Part shown: positions 22,427 to 40,332 of the stretch, piece by piece
Position numbering within the stretch: position 1 is the first letter of the stretch
Layout of the letters: each line of letters starts with the position of its first letter
Source of the DNA: Cepaea nemoralis
Taxonomy: Eukaryota; Mollusca; Gastropoda; Stylommatophora; Helicidae
DNA length: 64,000 nt
Direction: 5' to 3'
Assembly (NCBI GenBank): GCA_014155875.1
Contig: JACEFZ010017891.1
Location: 61,001-125,000 of the forward strand
Made by a program: the position numbers and the translations under genes
Notes under the pieces: generated by a model
What the model was told of the DNA's origin: nothing
Seen by the model: the letters and a program-made list of their open reading frames with translations, nothing else
Databases searched by the model: none

Positions 22427-22676
22427 CGAGGGTAAGTTAATAAGTAAGTCACAAATGGCTGTAGAAAAATAACTAAATATGATAACAACTTGAAACCAGT
22501 TTATTTTTTTGTACATACATTGTCCCTTTATTTCTCAACATAATTTCCACCAACATTGATGCACTTATCCCATCGCTTTATCAGTCCTCCCAAACCGGCT
22601 GCACAGAACTGCGTCGTTTGTTTTCTTTGACTTACCATCCCACAGAACTGTTGACTTACTTAATGACTAACCCTCG
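22427..22676. mobile_element. Mariner-type MITE, 250 bp
   Basis: Inverted termini of about 25 bp (cgagggtaagttaataagta... and ...tacttaatgactaaccctcg) bounded by TA on both sides. Inside, on the minus strand, is a scrap of the RWDKCI transposase motif (cccatcgctttatcag). Confidence 0.7.
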
Positions 22677-23013
22677 TAACTTTTTCTACCCAGTTATGCA
22701 CCGCTGTATGGGACAAACATTTGTCAGCATAAACAGGAAACCCACCTTAGCAGGGGACATTTCGCAAGTGACGCCGAAGTTGAATGTGAAGTGAAAACGT
22801 GGTATAGAAAACAGAGCACGCAGTTCTCTACAGCCGGTTTGGGAAGACTGATAAAACGATGGGATAAGTGCATCAATGTTGGTGGATATTATGTTGAGAA
22901 ACAACGGTACAGTGTATCTATAAAAATAAACTGGTTTCAAGTTGTTATCATCTTTAGTTATTTTTCTACAGCCATTTGTGACTTACTTAGACTTACTTAT
23001 TAACTTACCCTCG
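22677..23013 (+). mobile_element. Mariner-type fragment in inverted arrangement
   Basis: The plus strand reads LGRLIKRWDKCINVGGYYVE, a typical mariner transposase C-terminal motif. It ends in ttattaacttaccctcg next to TA (23014-23015), the mirror image of the left terminus at 22427. Positions 22427-23013 together form a large imperfect inverted repeat. Confidence 0.7.
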
Positions 23014-23779
23014 TACAATCAAATTTCAGACTTCATTCAAATCCCTCAGATAACCAGAAATGTCAGATATAAATCAAATCTCATGGATCTGCTACCACCA
23101 TTCCTTCAATTGAATATGTCCAAGTTCTCGTTCCAATCATACAACGTTACTATATGTGGACATTGGTGATAATGAAAGCAATAAGATTCCGGCCATCATT
23201 AACAAAGTTGTCATCTACGTCATTTTTATCTTTAAAGCAGTGAATAACAAGAGGACATCTTTGCCAAACAATCCATCAATAATTGTACCGGATCGTGTTG
23301 CCCTGATGGTTCGGATAATATGATCAAGAAGTTGAACAATCGGGTATATGAACTGAAATCCAAAGCCAACTTGTACTAAAAACTAGATTCAAAAACTGCC
23401 ATTGATGAAAGTGGCATAACTCGCTCTACAAAGGTTGAACATATCTCGGAATCGCCTCGCCAACAGTCTTCAAAGAGTGACAAAATATACACAATAGATT
23501 TGTCTTATAATAATCTAGAGGACATGTCTGCAGATCTGGTTAAATTGAAGGACTTACAGAAGAAACTATACAACACAAACGGTTACACATGGATCCTATT
23601 CGAACACTGTATTTTCTTGTGTGGAATACATCTACCCCAATTCCAACAACCACGTCAAGATCATAAACGTGGAACAATTAACCATTAGATATTGTTGATA
23701 GTTTCTCGGATATTATTGTCATGACTAATGTTCACTGATGCGAATTATTAATTTTTGCATAAGTATTTAAATTTATTGG

Positions 23780-25636
<1,857 letters not shown>

Positions 25637-26095
25637 TATATATATATGATATATATATATATATATGAGAGCCATGAACGCCTACGCCAGCCGGCACGGC
25701 ACTTGATGATGATGATATATATATATATATATATAAGTATTTTTTCTTGTGATATATTATCTTACCTTATTTTATTATACTATAATCTGAAATTTGCTAT
25801 TTAATATTTTTCCTTTTTCCCGATGTGAAAAATTTTCCTCAGACGTTTACATGTAAAATTATATTTTTTTGGTCATTCCACACTACGGTGATATTTATTT
25901 TCTTTACTTTTTACTATATTTAATATTACAGCTGTTAGTATTTATGATTTCATAGATATTGCATGCACACTGCATTATTTATTTTTATTTTCGGCTATGA
26001 TAAAGATCAATACTTGATATTCATTTTCGTTGATGGTATATTATTAACAATGATGAAAATTACAATACCCAGTAATTGACATTTAACAAACATTG
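25637..26095. other. TA tracts, LINE tail scrap and AT-rich spacer
   Basis: (TA)n at 25637-25666 and about 25709-25733 flank gccatgaacgcctacgccag...cacttgatgatgatg, a LINE 3' end like that at 19940-20095. The remainder is AT-rich with nothing recognised. Confidence 0.5.
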
Positions 26096-27626
26096 CTGTA
26101 GAGCAGGGGGTCACCAAACTACGGCCCGCGACGTCATTTCATCCGGCCCGCCGTCGGTACTCGAACTTGCTTGATATAACTATGAAACACGAGACGTTGT
26201 GATACAATTTAAATGTAAATATTATGTTTAGAATAATAGGAGATCTTCACACGTGCGGAGACCTCCTGGCTGCACTAGGTTGTTTATTTAGGTGGCCCTA
26301 TTTATAAATTTTGCGGAACCTTATTATGAGATATATTCTATTACCAAATGAAGCCGCCTGCCGCGACTCTACAAGAGTATGGAGTAGCATATCCCTTGAT
26401 ACCCTGGTAAAAAATGTATAGGATGCTGGGATGTTGTGTTGGCGTGCCTATAACAGCCCAGTAAAGCCATGTTCCCGCCTCTTTGGCCTTGGGAACAACT
26501 TAGGCCGAAGAGATGCTGATGTCTAATTTTCAGCAGAGGGTTTGAACTTAAACCCCTGAGCCACTACCAAGTAGATGGGCGAACATGCCCCAGGCACGGC
26601 CGAGCGTAGCCACTGTTTTTCCAGACCGCAGTTGAGAGGGTAGACAGGCCCTGTGAAGATCCAAAAGATCCAAGAGGATCTTGATTGTGGATTGACGATT
26701 ATCTGCTGTGGGGTGAGTTTTGAACGAACCTTCATAGTTTAAATAGGAATATAGGAATATAATAGCTATGTCTGTGCCTGAGAACAATAATGGAGGGATA
26801 TATGCCTGGGAAGAGAGGAAGAGGAAAGGCCAAAGAGAAGATGGGTGCAGGATGTGGCGGATGATCTCCAGATGGATGTATCTGAAGCGGGAAATCTTGC
26901 TTATGATCGAGAGGTTTTCCGGAAGGTTGTTATGGGAGCGAGGTTCTGCAAAGGACATGCTACTGAATGAATGACCTTTGTTCCATCTTGTTGTCTGATA
27001 ATTGCTGGTGTTGTGTATCAGACTACAGTTACAGTGTTGGATGATTATCCATGCTGTGATGAGGATCACTGGTACTGTGTTGGATGACTACCCATGCTGT
27101 GATGGAATATCACTAGTACTGTGTTGGATGACTACCCAAGCTGTGATGGAATATCAATGGTACCGTGAAGGATGCTCATGTGTATGTTTATTCATGGGGA
27201 TGCCTATTTTGTCATTGCATCTAATCATGAATTTTATATATTAGGGCATTGGCATTATTAATCAGATGTTGTTGTATCTTTATAATTACATTATTCTGAT
27301 TCCCTGTACACTGACCTGAATTTCTTCTGATATCTCTAAATCGTTGTTTTTTCTTGTTAGCCGTAGAGATAGAATGAGATTCTCTTTGTCTTCTTATTCC
27401 TCTCTTCTTCTACGGCCCATGAACAGTCGGCGTTGTGCTATTATCTCTATCATCTCTGTGCGGTTACACAAAGGTACCTATAAACTGTATATGTACCTTT
27501 GATGAGCTGTAGCTTCACCAGTGACCCCTAGTCCTCTGCTTTTCTTGTGTTTCAATAGGATTTTAATTATGTTTCTAATGTAATGTCTTTTTCATTTTCA
27601 GATCCCGTGTACTTCACCCTTAATTA

Positions 27627-29304
27627 TGGCTAGTAGGAAAAGAAAAGTGGACGCCGAGTGAGGAGTAAAGTACTTCTTTGTGGAAACAAAGGACCAGAAA
27701 ACCAGCTGCGTAATATGCAGCGAAAGTGTTGCCGTTTTGAAAGAGTACAATCTTCGGCGTCACTACGAAACAAAACATCCATCAACATATTAAAAGTTTT
27801 CTGGAAAATTACGCTCTGGGAAATATGAGACCATTAAACGTGGTTTTGAAACGCAAAGAAATCTCTTCACGAGAAAATTTGCTGAAAATGAATCTGTCAC
27901 TCGTACAAGTTACAAAACAGTGCATAAGATGGCAGAACGAGGAAAACCGTTTACTGATGGCAACGTCATTAAAGAGTGTGTGTGATCGAAGCAGCAAATG
28001 ACTTGTGTCCTGAGAAAGCCGATTTGTTTGGAACTATCAGCCTTTCGGCAAGTTCAGTTGTGCGGAGAACAGAAGAACTTGGAGAGAACATAGTGCTACA
28101 GATACGCGAGAAAGCTAGGAACTTGTTGTAGTATTCTCTGGCGCTGGATGAGTCTATTGATCTCTCGAGTACGTCACAACTTCTCGTGTTCATTTGTGGT
28201 GTCAATTTGGACTTTCAGATAACGGAAGAGTTGGCGTCCGTTTGCAGCATGCACGGAACAACAAATGGGAAAGTCATTTTCGTGGAAGTGCAAACAATTT
28301 TCCAAGACTATAACCTTCAGTGGAATCAGCTTCGAGGTGTTACAGTTGATGAGGGAAAAAAACATGACTGGAGTGAGGAAGGGTCTGTTGGGGCAGATCA
28401 GGACTCATTTGGAAGATTTGCAAATTCCGGGCGCTCTGTTCATACACTGCATCGTACATCAGCAAGTACTCTGTGGGAAAGATTTAGATATTTCTTGTGT
28501 ACTGAAACCAGTAGTTTCTGCTGTGAACTTCATTCGGGAACATACACTCATTCACCGTCAGTTCTACACTTTTCTCGAAGAAATTGATTCTGAATTCTGT
28601 GACTTGCCTTATCACATGTCAGTCAGGTGGCTCAGCTGCGGTAAAGTCCTGCTTCGTTTTTACAAGCTCCGAAACGAAATAGATGTTTTCCTCACTGAAA
28701 AAGATAAAGCTGATTCACAGCTGTCAGATCCTACCTGGCTGTCAAAGTTGTCAATTTTGGTCGATACGAATGAACTGAACTTGAAACTTCAGGGAAAGGA
28801 TTACCTCGTCTGTGATCTCTACAGAACCATCAAAGGATTTCGAAGAAAGCTGTCATTGTTGGAAGCACAACTGGAAGGAGAAAACCTTTCTAATTTTCAC
28901 TATTTCAAAGAGTTTGGAGAGATTTTCAGATCTTGACAGATTTGAGAGTGACATCCTTCTGTTCCAGAATCCGTTTGATTGTAACCTTAATGGTGTGCCA
29001 GTTGAATTACAGTTGGAGCTCATTGAGAAGGAAGTACCGCTGCTTACCTGATGTTGAGTTTCCGAAACTTAAGAAATTAACCGCTGGTATGACATCATTG
29101 TTTGGAACAACATATGTCTGTGAGCTAACATTTTCAAAAAGGAAGTCTGTGAAGTCACCACATCGAATGAGATTGACTGATGAACATTTGAAAGCAATTC
29201 TCTTGATTGGATGCAGCAATTCCAAACCAAACATTGATGGTATTTTGAAAGCCACACGTCAGTTTCACAAAACTCACTATCCTCTTTTGCTGCTTAGTTT
29301 GTGA
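27627..29304 (+). pseudogene. hAT transposase remnant (L2)
   Basis: MASRKRKVDAE then TGA at codon 12. The BED-like finger (CVIC...HYETKH), LALDES, HCIVHQQVLC (about 28445), VRWLSCGKVLLRF (about 28625) and the hAT C-terminal segment LFGTTYVCELTF (about 29100) are still legible. It shares with L1 the 2-nt gain (about 27978) and TAG (28129-28131). The longest clean stretch is 28265-28936. Confidence 0.85.
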
Positions 29305-29783
29305 GATTCGGATATGTGCACAATATGTCTGATGTAACTATCGTTTTGCTAACGTCGCCTTCCTTGACAAGTTTGTTTAGTAAATAAATATAAATATGTT
29401 GCTTGTCTTTGTTTGTTTGTTTGTTTGTTTGTTTGTTTATATGCATTGCACGCCCTTTCCATGATTAACTTAGTTTTTCGTCTTTTTCCCAGAGCTTTCG
29501 TTCTAGCTTAAAATTATTGTTAAAGTTAGTTGCATATCCTTTACAGGACGTTTTCAGTGAACATCAGCATTGTTTGCTGTTGTTGATGTCTTGGCAAGTT
29601 TATGTTCAGTAGTTTACCATTGCTTTTCGAACGATCGGCACCCATAACATAGCATAAAAACCAGCGCAACGTTGTCTGCTGCCAAATCGCTCGCAGCTGT
29701 ATTTCGAACGTGGGTATACGGGATTACGAACCGCGTCCGTAAGACCTTCGCCACGGAGCCCGGCGCAAGTATTGTACAGAATG

Positions 29784-29945
29784 ACTATCCGGCCCGCGCT
29801 CCTAATTTTGTCAGTTATCCGGCCCGCGCTCGTCATTTTGTCAGTTATCCGGCCCGTGCTCGTCATTTTGTCAGTTATCCGGCCCGTGCTCGTCATTTTG
29901 TCAGTTATCTGGCCCGCGCTCGTCATTTTGTCAGTTATCCTGCCC
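29784..29945. repeat. Five-copy 30-bp subterminal repeat of L2
   Basis: The unit tatccggcccgcgctcgtca + ttttgtcagt is repeated five times just inside the right terminus. L1 and R1 have one unit and R2 has two. In hAT elements subterminal repeats are transposase binding sites; that role is inferred here. Confidence 0.85.
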
Positions 29946-29972
29946 GCCGTGAAAAAAGTTTGGTGACGCCTG

Positions 29973-31998
29973 TTCTAAGGCATTGATCATTTCTACTGTG
30001 ATGTTATCATTGTTATCTGTACCCTGGGTCTTGCCGGTTTTCATTTGGTTAAAAGCATTCTGAACTCCCATCTTTAAAATTGCTGGTCCTTCATTATTAT
30101 TCCGATGATCATATTGTTCTTCTCTTGTATCATCATAAAGGTCTTTCACATAACCTGACCACGCATGTAAAATCTGATCTTTTTCTATTATGATTTTGCC
30201 ATCTTTGGTTTTTAGGTAACCCGTTGATGTGTGTGTTCTTTTGTTAGTTTTTTTTCTTTTCTTTTTCCCGCGTTTCCATCCTGTTTCTGGATATTGCGGT
30301 CAACACCAGCATCTTTCAGCTGTATGTTGATTCCTAGGCTAGATTACGCTCATCAGCACGCCACGACTTTCTGAGCGACCGGCTCCATACTCTCGTAAGT
30401 CACTGGTGCGACTCGAACCCCTTCAAGTTCTCGTGCGCTCACGTCAACCACGAGAGTATTCGGGGTTACGGAGAAAGCTGCTAATTGTTAGTAATGCCAT
30501 TAATTCTTTTGAGCATTAATTTGGTATTCCGGGTGTTGTGTTGGTGTTCAATTTCCTTGCAATTTTCCTCAAGTCATGTTTCTTTTGCCTCTTTGCATAG
30601 CTTCCTAATTTTCCTATGAATCTCTTCATATGTTTCCTTGTTATTTTTGTTATTTCTTCTTATTTCCATGAGTTTTAAGATGTTTTCCGTCATCCATTTC
30701 TTGCGTCCTATTATCTTTATTTTTGGGATGGATTTTTCTGCAGCTTGGTTGACTGATTTCTTTAACATTTCCCATTGGTCACTGACGTCTTGAAATAATA
30801 TTTCCATATCGGACAATGCATCGAATCTGTTTTGTTTTTACCTCTACGTTGAATTTATCTTTTATTTCTTCACTCTTCAGTGCTTGTAGATCAAATTTTG
30901 TGTTTCTTTGTGAATATTTGACTTTCTTTAATGTTATATGTAAATTGCTTAAGATTAATCTATGGTCTCTGTAGCAGTTTGCGCTTGGTATAGTTTTTGC
31001 GACTTTTAAGACATTTCGAAATCTTCTGTTGATGAGGATGTACTCAATCTGATTTCTAATCTTATGATCAGGACTCCTCTATGTCCATAATTTCCTTGGG
31101 TGCTGTTGAAACCAGGTGTTTCCAATAATCAAATCTTGCTCTTTTGCCCACTGTACAACCTCTTTCATTTTGTTCCCCTAGTCCATACTTGCCCACTATG
31201 CATCCGTCCTGTTGATTTCCAACTTTCGCATTCAAGTCACCCATTATGATAGTTACTTCAGAATTCTTGCATTTCTTGAAGGCTTTCTCTAATCACTATA
31301 AAATTCATCGATGCTGTCATCACTACTGTCTGCTGTTGGTGCATAAACTTGTATGACGTTGACATCAAAAGGTCTTCCACTCAACTTCACCAGTAACACT
31401 CTGTCTGATACAGTCCAATATCTTTTGATCGATTTTTCTCACTCTGTATCCATTATAATTGCTACTCCTCGCTGTTGTTTCTCTCCATCACAATAGATTA
31501 TTCTATATTCCTCAGATGTCATAATACCCATTCCTGTCCATCTGGTCTCACGTACACCTAAAAGGTTAATATTTAATCTTCTCATTTCATTCTTAATGTT
31601 ATCAAATTTCCCATCCCCACTCATAGTTCTTACATTCCAAGTTCCTACTTTCAATGTTGATATTCTTTTGCACTCAGTCTCCTGACGACGGTCTGGAGTC
31701 ACCTGGTGCACATGACTACCCCTACCGGGCGAGGCTGCTCCTTGGGAGCACCCATTTACGCCGTTTCTCTGATTATCGATAAGACTTCAGTACATGATAT
31801 TCTTGGCATCTGTAAAGAAGGTAGTTTGCCATTGCTTTCCTTCCTAGCAGTGACAATACTGGTCGATGACCGTAGCCAATGTCTCCCAAAAAAGAGATCA
31901 TCTGCCTTCCGTCGTGAAGCTGGAGACCATAACCTACAACTATCTGTCGGCTGCTCTTCAACTTCATCCACCACCTGCACCCATGGCTTCAAGTAACC
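29973..31998 (-). pseudogene. RTE-like LINE: leader, endonuclease and linker
   Basis: On the minus strand: a leader at 31998-31712; MHQVTPDRRQE at 31711; KVGTWNVRTMSGDGKFDNIK; ETRWTGMGIM; then endonuclease frames broken by indels near 31440 and 31290; and the linker MEIRRNNKNNKETYEEIHRK near 30650. It stops at the hAT L2 junction before any RT domain. A SINE splits it at 30248-30484. Confidence 0.8.
30248..30484 (-). repeat. SINE family B with 7-bp TSD
   Basis: Flanked by ttgttag at 30241-30247 and 30485-30491. The T-run on the left is its A tail read on the minus strand. The core gtcaacaccagcatctttcagct...gttgattcct and the block ctttctgagcgaccggctcc match the other family B copies. Confidence 0.8.
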
Positions 31999-32006
31999 CT
32001 GAAGAG

Positions 32007-32225
<219 letters not shown>

Positions 32226-32639
32226 TAAATTTTCTTTCAATTGTGGGTGGCCTTAAGAGGCCAGTAAAAAAATGTTGTTTCCCCACAGAGGGGAAAGCCA
32301 AATACGAATTCGAAGAAATTTGTCATTAAAAGTACAGTTTTAAGAATTGAACATAAACGTAGAATTGAAAAAGTTGATAATAAAATGTAAGTAAAAAAAG
32401 ATTAAACAAATGTTGTTTAAAAACTTTAAAAGCTTTCTGCTCATGGTTGCAAACATTGGCTGCGGTATTAACTACTTTATTTCTCAACTAAAAATAAAAG
32501 ACTTCGATGTTAGTTAGAGGTATTGTAGCTAGGTATACCATTTTCTTTTTCAAGTTCTAGTAACCTCCCTTGTAACAATATTAGATGTTTATGTCCCCCT
32601 ACCAAGCGCTTACTGCTACTGCAACCATAGATTAATTAA

Positions 32640-33290
32640 TCTTAGGCATTTTACATATAAATTTAAATAAAGTCAAATATACAAATAGAAACGCAAAATT
32701 TGATCTACAGGCTCTGAAGAGTGAGGAGATAAAAGATAAATTCAACGTAGATGTAAAGAACAGATTCGATGCATTGTCCGATATGGCAATGCAATATTAT
32801 TTCAAGACGTCAGTGACCAATTGAAAATATAAAAGAAATCAGTCAAGAAGCTGCACTAACAACAATAATAATCCCAAAAATAAAGATAATATAGCGCAAG
32901 ATATGGATGATGGAAGACATCTTAAAACTCATGGAAATAAGAAGAAATAACAAAAATAACAAGGAAATATACGAAGAGATTCACAGGAAAATTAGGAAGC
33001 TACTGCTATGCAAAGAGGCAAAAGAAACATGGCTTGAGGAAAATTGCAAGGAAATTGAAAACCAACACAACACCCGGAATACCAAATTAATGCACACAAG
33101 AATTAATGACATCATTAACATAAGAACAGACACATCAACAGGTTGCCTAAAAACCAAAGATGGCAAAATCGTAATAGAAAAAGATCAGATTTTACATGCG
33201 TGGTCTGATTATGTGAAAGACCTTTATGATGATACAAGACAAGAACAATATGATCATCAGAATAATAATGAAGGACCATCAATTTTGTTT
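32640..33290 (+). pseudogene. RTE linker fragment, inverted arm (C2)
   Basis: The plus-strand frame 32907-33311 reads ILKLMEIRRNNKNNKEIYEE and then WSDYVKDLYDDTRQEQYDHQ, open for 134 codons. It pairs, as an inverted repeat, with the minus-strand RTE at about 30990-30090. Confidence 0.75.
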
Positions 33291-33580
33291 GTCGGGGTGT
33301 TTTTCTTTTAGATATCTAGCAATTCCTCTGAGCCGGCTCCTTGGCGACGGTGTTAATGATTTTCTCTGTAATCCCGTATATCCACGTGTGGGGAAACAGC
33401 TGCGCGAGATTCGGTAGGGAATCGGGTCGCGTTGGTTACTTACAGGGGTATCTGAGAATGTCGCTCAGTAAGCAATGCAAAATACTGTGCATAATCTTGC
33501 AAAGACATCAACAACAGCGGGAAAATGCTGTTGTTGACAGCGATGTAAATAGGATATGCGAAAAAAAATAAAATTCCGCA
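33285..33580 (+). repeat. SINE family B copy, C2 cargo
   Basis: The same insertion as at 8061-8335 in C1: gagccggctccttggcgacg, the caacaacagcggg...gctgttgttga core and an A-rich tail. It replaces the rest of the RTE arm. Confidence 0.6.
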
Positions 33581-33681
33581 GAATGCTTGAACATAAGTGT
33601 AGTGATCAATCAAGGCATTACTATCATGTTATTATGATATTTGAAATATTCTCTAAGCAAACGTAATTGCACCAGCATTTA

Positions 33682-34095
<414 letters not shown>

Positions 34096-34099
34096 GGAA

Positions 34100-34240
34100 G
34101 AAGAGTGGGGGGGGGAAACTATTTATAATATTTGTCAACATAAGCCCCATTAGCTTGCACGGCCTTTCGCCAGTGCGAAAATAAGTGAATGCAGGCCTTG
34201 ATTGTGCCAGACCAGGTTTTGTCCTACTCACTTCGCCTAT
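34100..34240 (-). pseudogene. Mariner transposase C-terminal scrap (C2)
   Basis: Homologous to 8570-8690. The minus strand retains the HWRKAVQANGAYVDKYYK-like tail (cactggcgaaaggccgtgca). Confidence 0.6.
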
Positions 34241-35881
34241 TAATCGTCATCTCCCTCATTCCTATCATCTAGACTAGGGGTCACCAAACTGCGCCCCGCG
34301 GGCAGGATCCGGCCCGCGACGTCATTTCATCCGGCCCGCCGTCGTTACTCGAACTTGCTTGATATAACTATGAAACACGAGACGTTGTGATACAATTTAA
34401 ATGTAAATATTATGTTTAGAATAATAGGAGATCTTCACACGTGCGGGGACCTCCTAGTTGCACTAGGTTGTTTATTTAGGTGGCCCTATTTATAAATTTC
34501 GCGAACCTTATTATAAGATATATTCTATTACCAAATGAAGCCGCCTGCCGCGACTCTACAAGAGTATGGAGTAGCATATCCCTTGATACCCTGGTAAAAA
34601 ATGTATAGGATGCTGGGATGTTGTGTTGGCGTGCCTATAACAGCCCAGTAAAGCCATGTTCCCGCCTCTTTGGCCTTGGGAACAACTTAAGGCCGAAGAG
34701 ATGCTGATGTCTAATTTCAGCAGAGGGTTTGAACTTGAACCCCTGAGCCAGCTACCAAGGTAGATGGGCGAACATGCCCCAGGCACGGCCGAGCGTAGCC
34801 ACTGTTTATCCAGACCGCAGTTGAGAGGGTAGACAGGCCCTGTGAAGATCAAAAAGATCCAAGAGGATCTTGATTGTGGATTGACGATTATCTGCTGTGG
34901 GGTGAGTTTTGAACGAACCTTCATAGTTTAAATAGGAATATAGGAATATAATAGCTATGTCTGTGCCTGAGAACAATAATGGAGGGATATATGCCTGGGA
35001 AGAGAGGAAGAGGAAAGCCAAAGAGAAGATGGGTGCAGGATGTGGCGGATGATCTCCAGATGGATGTATCTGAAGCGGGAAATCTTGCTTATGATCGAGA
35101 AGTTTTCCGGAAGGTTGTTATGGGAGCGAGGTTCTGATAAGGACATGCTACTGAATGAATGACCTTTGTTCCTTCTTGTTGTCTGATAATTGCTGGTGTT
35201 ATGTATCAGACTACAGTTACAGTGTTGGATGATTATCCATGCTGTGATGAGGATCACTGGTACTGTGTTGGATGACTACCCATGCTGTGATGGAAAATCA
35301 CTAGTACTGTGTTGGATGACTACCCAAGCTGTGATGGAATATTAGTGGTACTGTGAAGGATGATCATGTGTATGTTTATTCATGGGGATGCCTATTTTGT
35401 CATTGCATTTAATCATGAATTTTATATATTAGGGCATTGGCATTATTAATCAGATGTTGTTGTATCTTTATAATTACATTATTCTGATTCCCTGTACACT
35501 GACCTGAATTTCTTCTGATATCTCTAAATCGTTGTTTTTTCTTGTTAGCCGTAGAGATAGAATGAGATTCTCTTTGTCTTCTTATTCCTCTCTTCTTCTA
35601 CGGCCCATGAACAGTCGGCGTTGTACTATTATCTCTATCATCTCTGTGCGGTTATACAAAGGTACCTATAAACTGAATATGTACCTTTAATAAGCTGTAG
35701 CTTCATCAGTGACCCCTAGTCCTTTGCTTTTCTTGTGTTTCAATTGGATTTAATTATATTTCTAATGTAATGTATTTTTCATTTTCAGATCCCGTGTACT
35801 TCACCCTTAATTATGGCTAGTAGGAAAAGATAAGTGGACGCCGAGTGAGGAGTAAAGTACTTCTTTGTGGAAACAAAGGAC

Positions 35882-36364
35882 GAACGAACGAACGAACAAA
35901 CGAACAAACTTTATTTTAAAAGGGTAACAAACTGGGCACGCAGGCCCGTCTTATATTCGGCCTTTTCAATCACTCATCTTTCATTCATCAAATGTGCATG
36001 TTACATTAACATAGGGGAAAAAAACATTGTCAAATGGAATTTGTAAGCATAAACAATGCATATTATGCATGATACATTCACATGAGAAAACAAAAAAAAA
36101 AAAACATTGTCAAATGAAAGTCGTAAACATAAACAGTGCATGTTGCAATGTTGTGAGACACATCCACCATCCACCCTCATATCCCGCAGCCACCAACACA
36201 TCCCCCACCCACCAAACCTTCCCCACCCACACATACCTCCACGCACTCACACAGAACCAGGCAAACATACATGCCGCCACCCACCCACTGATCCCCCACG
36301 CACACACATTTCCCCACCCACTCACATTTCCCCACCCACACACACATCCTCACACACTAAGAAG

Positions 36365-36365
<1 letters not shown>
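35882..36365 (-). mobile_element. CR1/L2-like LINE 3' end, truncated copy
   Basis: Read on the minus strand it ends AAATAAAGTTTGTTCG followed by a (GTTC)n/(GTTT) tail at 35905-35882. It contains an AATAAA signal and the same 3' sequence as 36523-36930 (acaaactttattttaaaagg on the plus strand; cattgtcaaatg motifs). It is a 5'-truncated extra copy next to unit A. Confidence 0.75.
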
Positions 36366-36522
<157 letters not shown>

Positions 36523-36934
36523 AAACTTTATTTTAAAAGGGTAGCAAATTGGGCACGCAGGCCCGTCTTACACTCGGCCCTTTCAATCACTCATCTTCCA
36601 TTCATTAAATGTGCATGTTACATTAACATAGGGGGAAAAACATTGTCAAATGGATTTTGTAAGCATAAACAATGCATATTACGCATGATACATTCACATG
36701 AGAAAACACAACAAAAAACATTATCAAATGAAAGTTGTAAACATAAACAGTGCATATTGCAATGTTGTGAGACACATACCCCATCCACCCTCATATCCCG
36801 CAGCCACCAACACATCCCCCACCCACCAAACCTCCCCCACCCACCCACACATACCTCCACGCACTCACACAGAACCAGGCGAACATACATGCCGCCTACA
36901 CACCCACTGATCCCCCACCAACACACATTTCCCC

Positions 36935-37509
36935 AAGAAGAAGAAGAAGAAGAAGAAGAAGAAGAAGAAGAAGAAGAAGAAGAAGAAGAAGAAGAAGAAG
37001 AAGAAGAAGAAGAAGAAGAAGAAGAAGAAGAAGAAGAAGAAGAAGAAGAAGAAGAAGAAGAAGAAGAAGAAGAAGAAGAAGAAGAGAAGAAGAAGAAGAA
37101 GAAGAAGAAGAAGAAGAAGAAGAAGAAGAAGAAGAAGAAGAAGAAGAAGAAGAAGAAGAAGAAGAAGAAGAAGAAGAAGAAGAAGAAGAAGAAGAAGAAG
37201 AAGAAGAAGAAGAAGAAGAAGAAGAAGAAGAAGAAGAAGAAGAAGGAGGAGGAGGAGGAGGAGAAGAGGAGGAGGAGGAGAGAAGAAGAAGAAGAAGAAG
37301 AAGAAGAAGAAGAAGAAGAAGAAGAAGAAGAAGAAGAAGAAGAAGAAGAAGAAGAAGAAGAAGAAGAAGAAGAAGAAGAAGAAGAAGAAGAAGAAGAAGA
37401 AGAAGAAGAAGAAGAAGAAGAAGAAGAAGAAGAAGAAGAAGAAGAAGAAGAAGAAGAAGAAGAAGAAGAAGAAGAAGAAGAAGAAGAAGAAGAAGAAGAA
37501 GAAGAAGAA
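36935..37509. repeat. (GAA)n tract of about 575 bp
   Basis: Nearly pure gaa triplets, with one phase change near 37084 and a gga-rich interruption at 37244-37282. It lies within the 3' region of LINE unit A. Confidence 0.95.
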
Positions 37510-40316
<2,807 letters not shown>

Positions 40317-40332
40317 GATACTAGTAGGTGAC

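Larger units (their letters stand above)
20776..23690 (+). pseudogene. Decayed leucine-rich-repeat gene
   Basis: LRR-like peptides appear in order on the plus strand: FDLTNNRLTALPENLNHRIL with LEVLYLASNY (about 21283-21370), LQQFDASHNNITISP (about 21408), LDYLYISNNHVHGFPEADMN (about 21537), LLTLDLKSHQLTRIPGT (about 21612) and IDLSYNNLEDMSADLVKLKD (about 23490). Frames shift and stops intervene, so it is a pseudogene rather than exons with clean splice sites. It contains a hAT MITE, a SINE and mariner-like sequence. I cannot assign the parent family; PHLPP- or LRRC40-like LRRs are possible. Confidence 0.6.
26104..29972 (+). mobile_element. hAT copy L2, decayed
   Basis: Same order as L1: terminus, LINE fossil, 44-bp repeats, transposase, AATAAA, (GTTT)n, SINE fossil, terminus. 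Differences: a short deletion in the 5' subterminal palindrome (acggcccgcgacgtc, lacking the gggccggatccggcc part) and five subterminal 30-bp repeats at the 3' end in place of one. Confidence 0.85.

Noticed and set aside
29784..29945. CRISPR-like array
   Set aside because: The units are contiguous 30-bp repeats without variable spacers, inside a hAT end, in a eukaryotic context.
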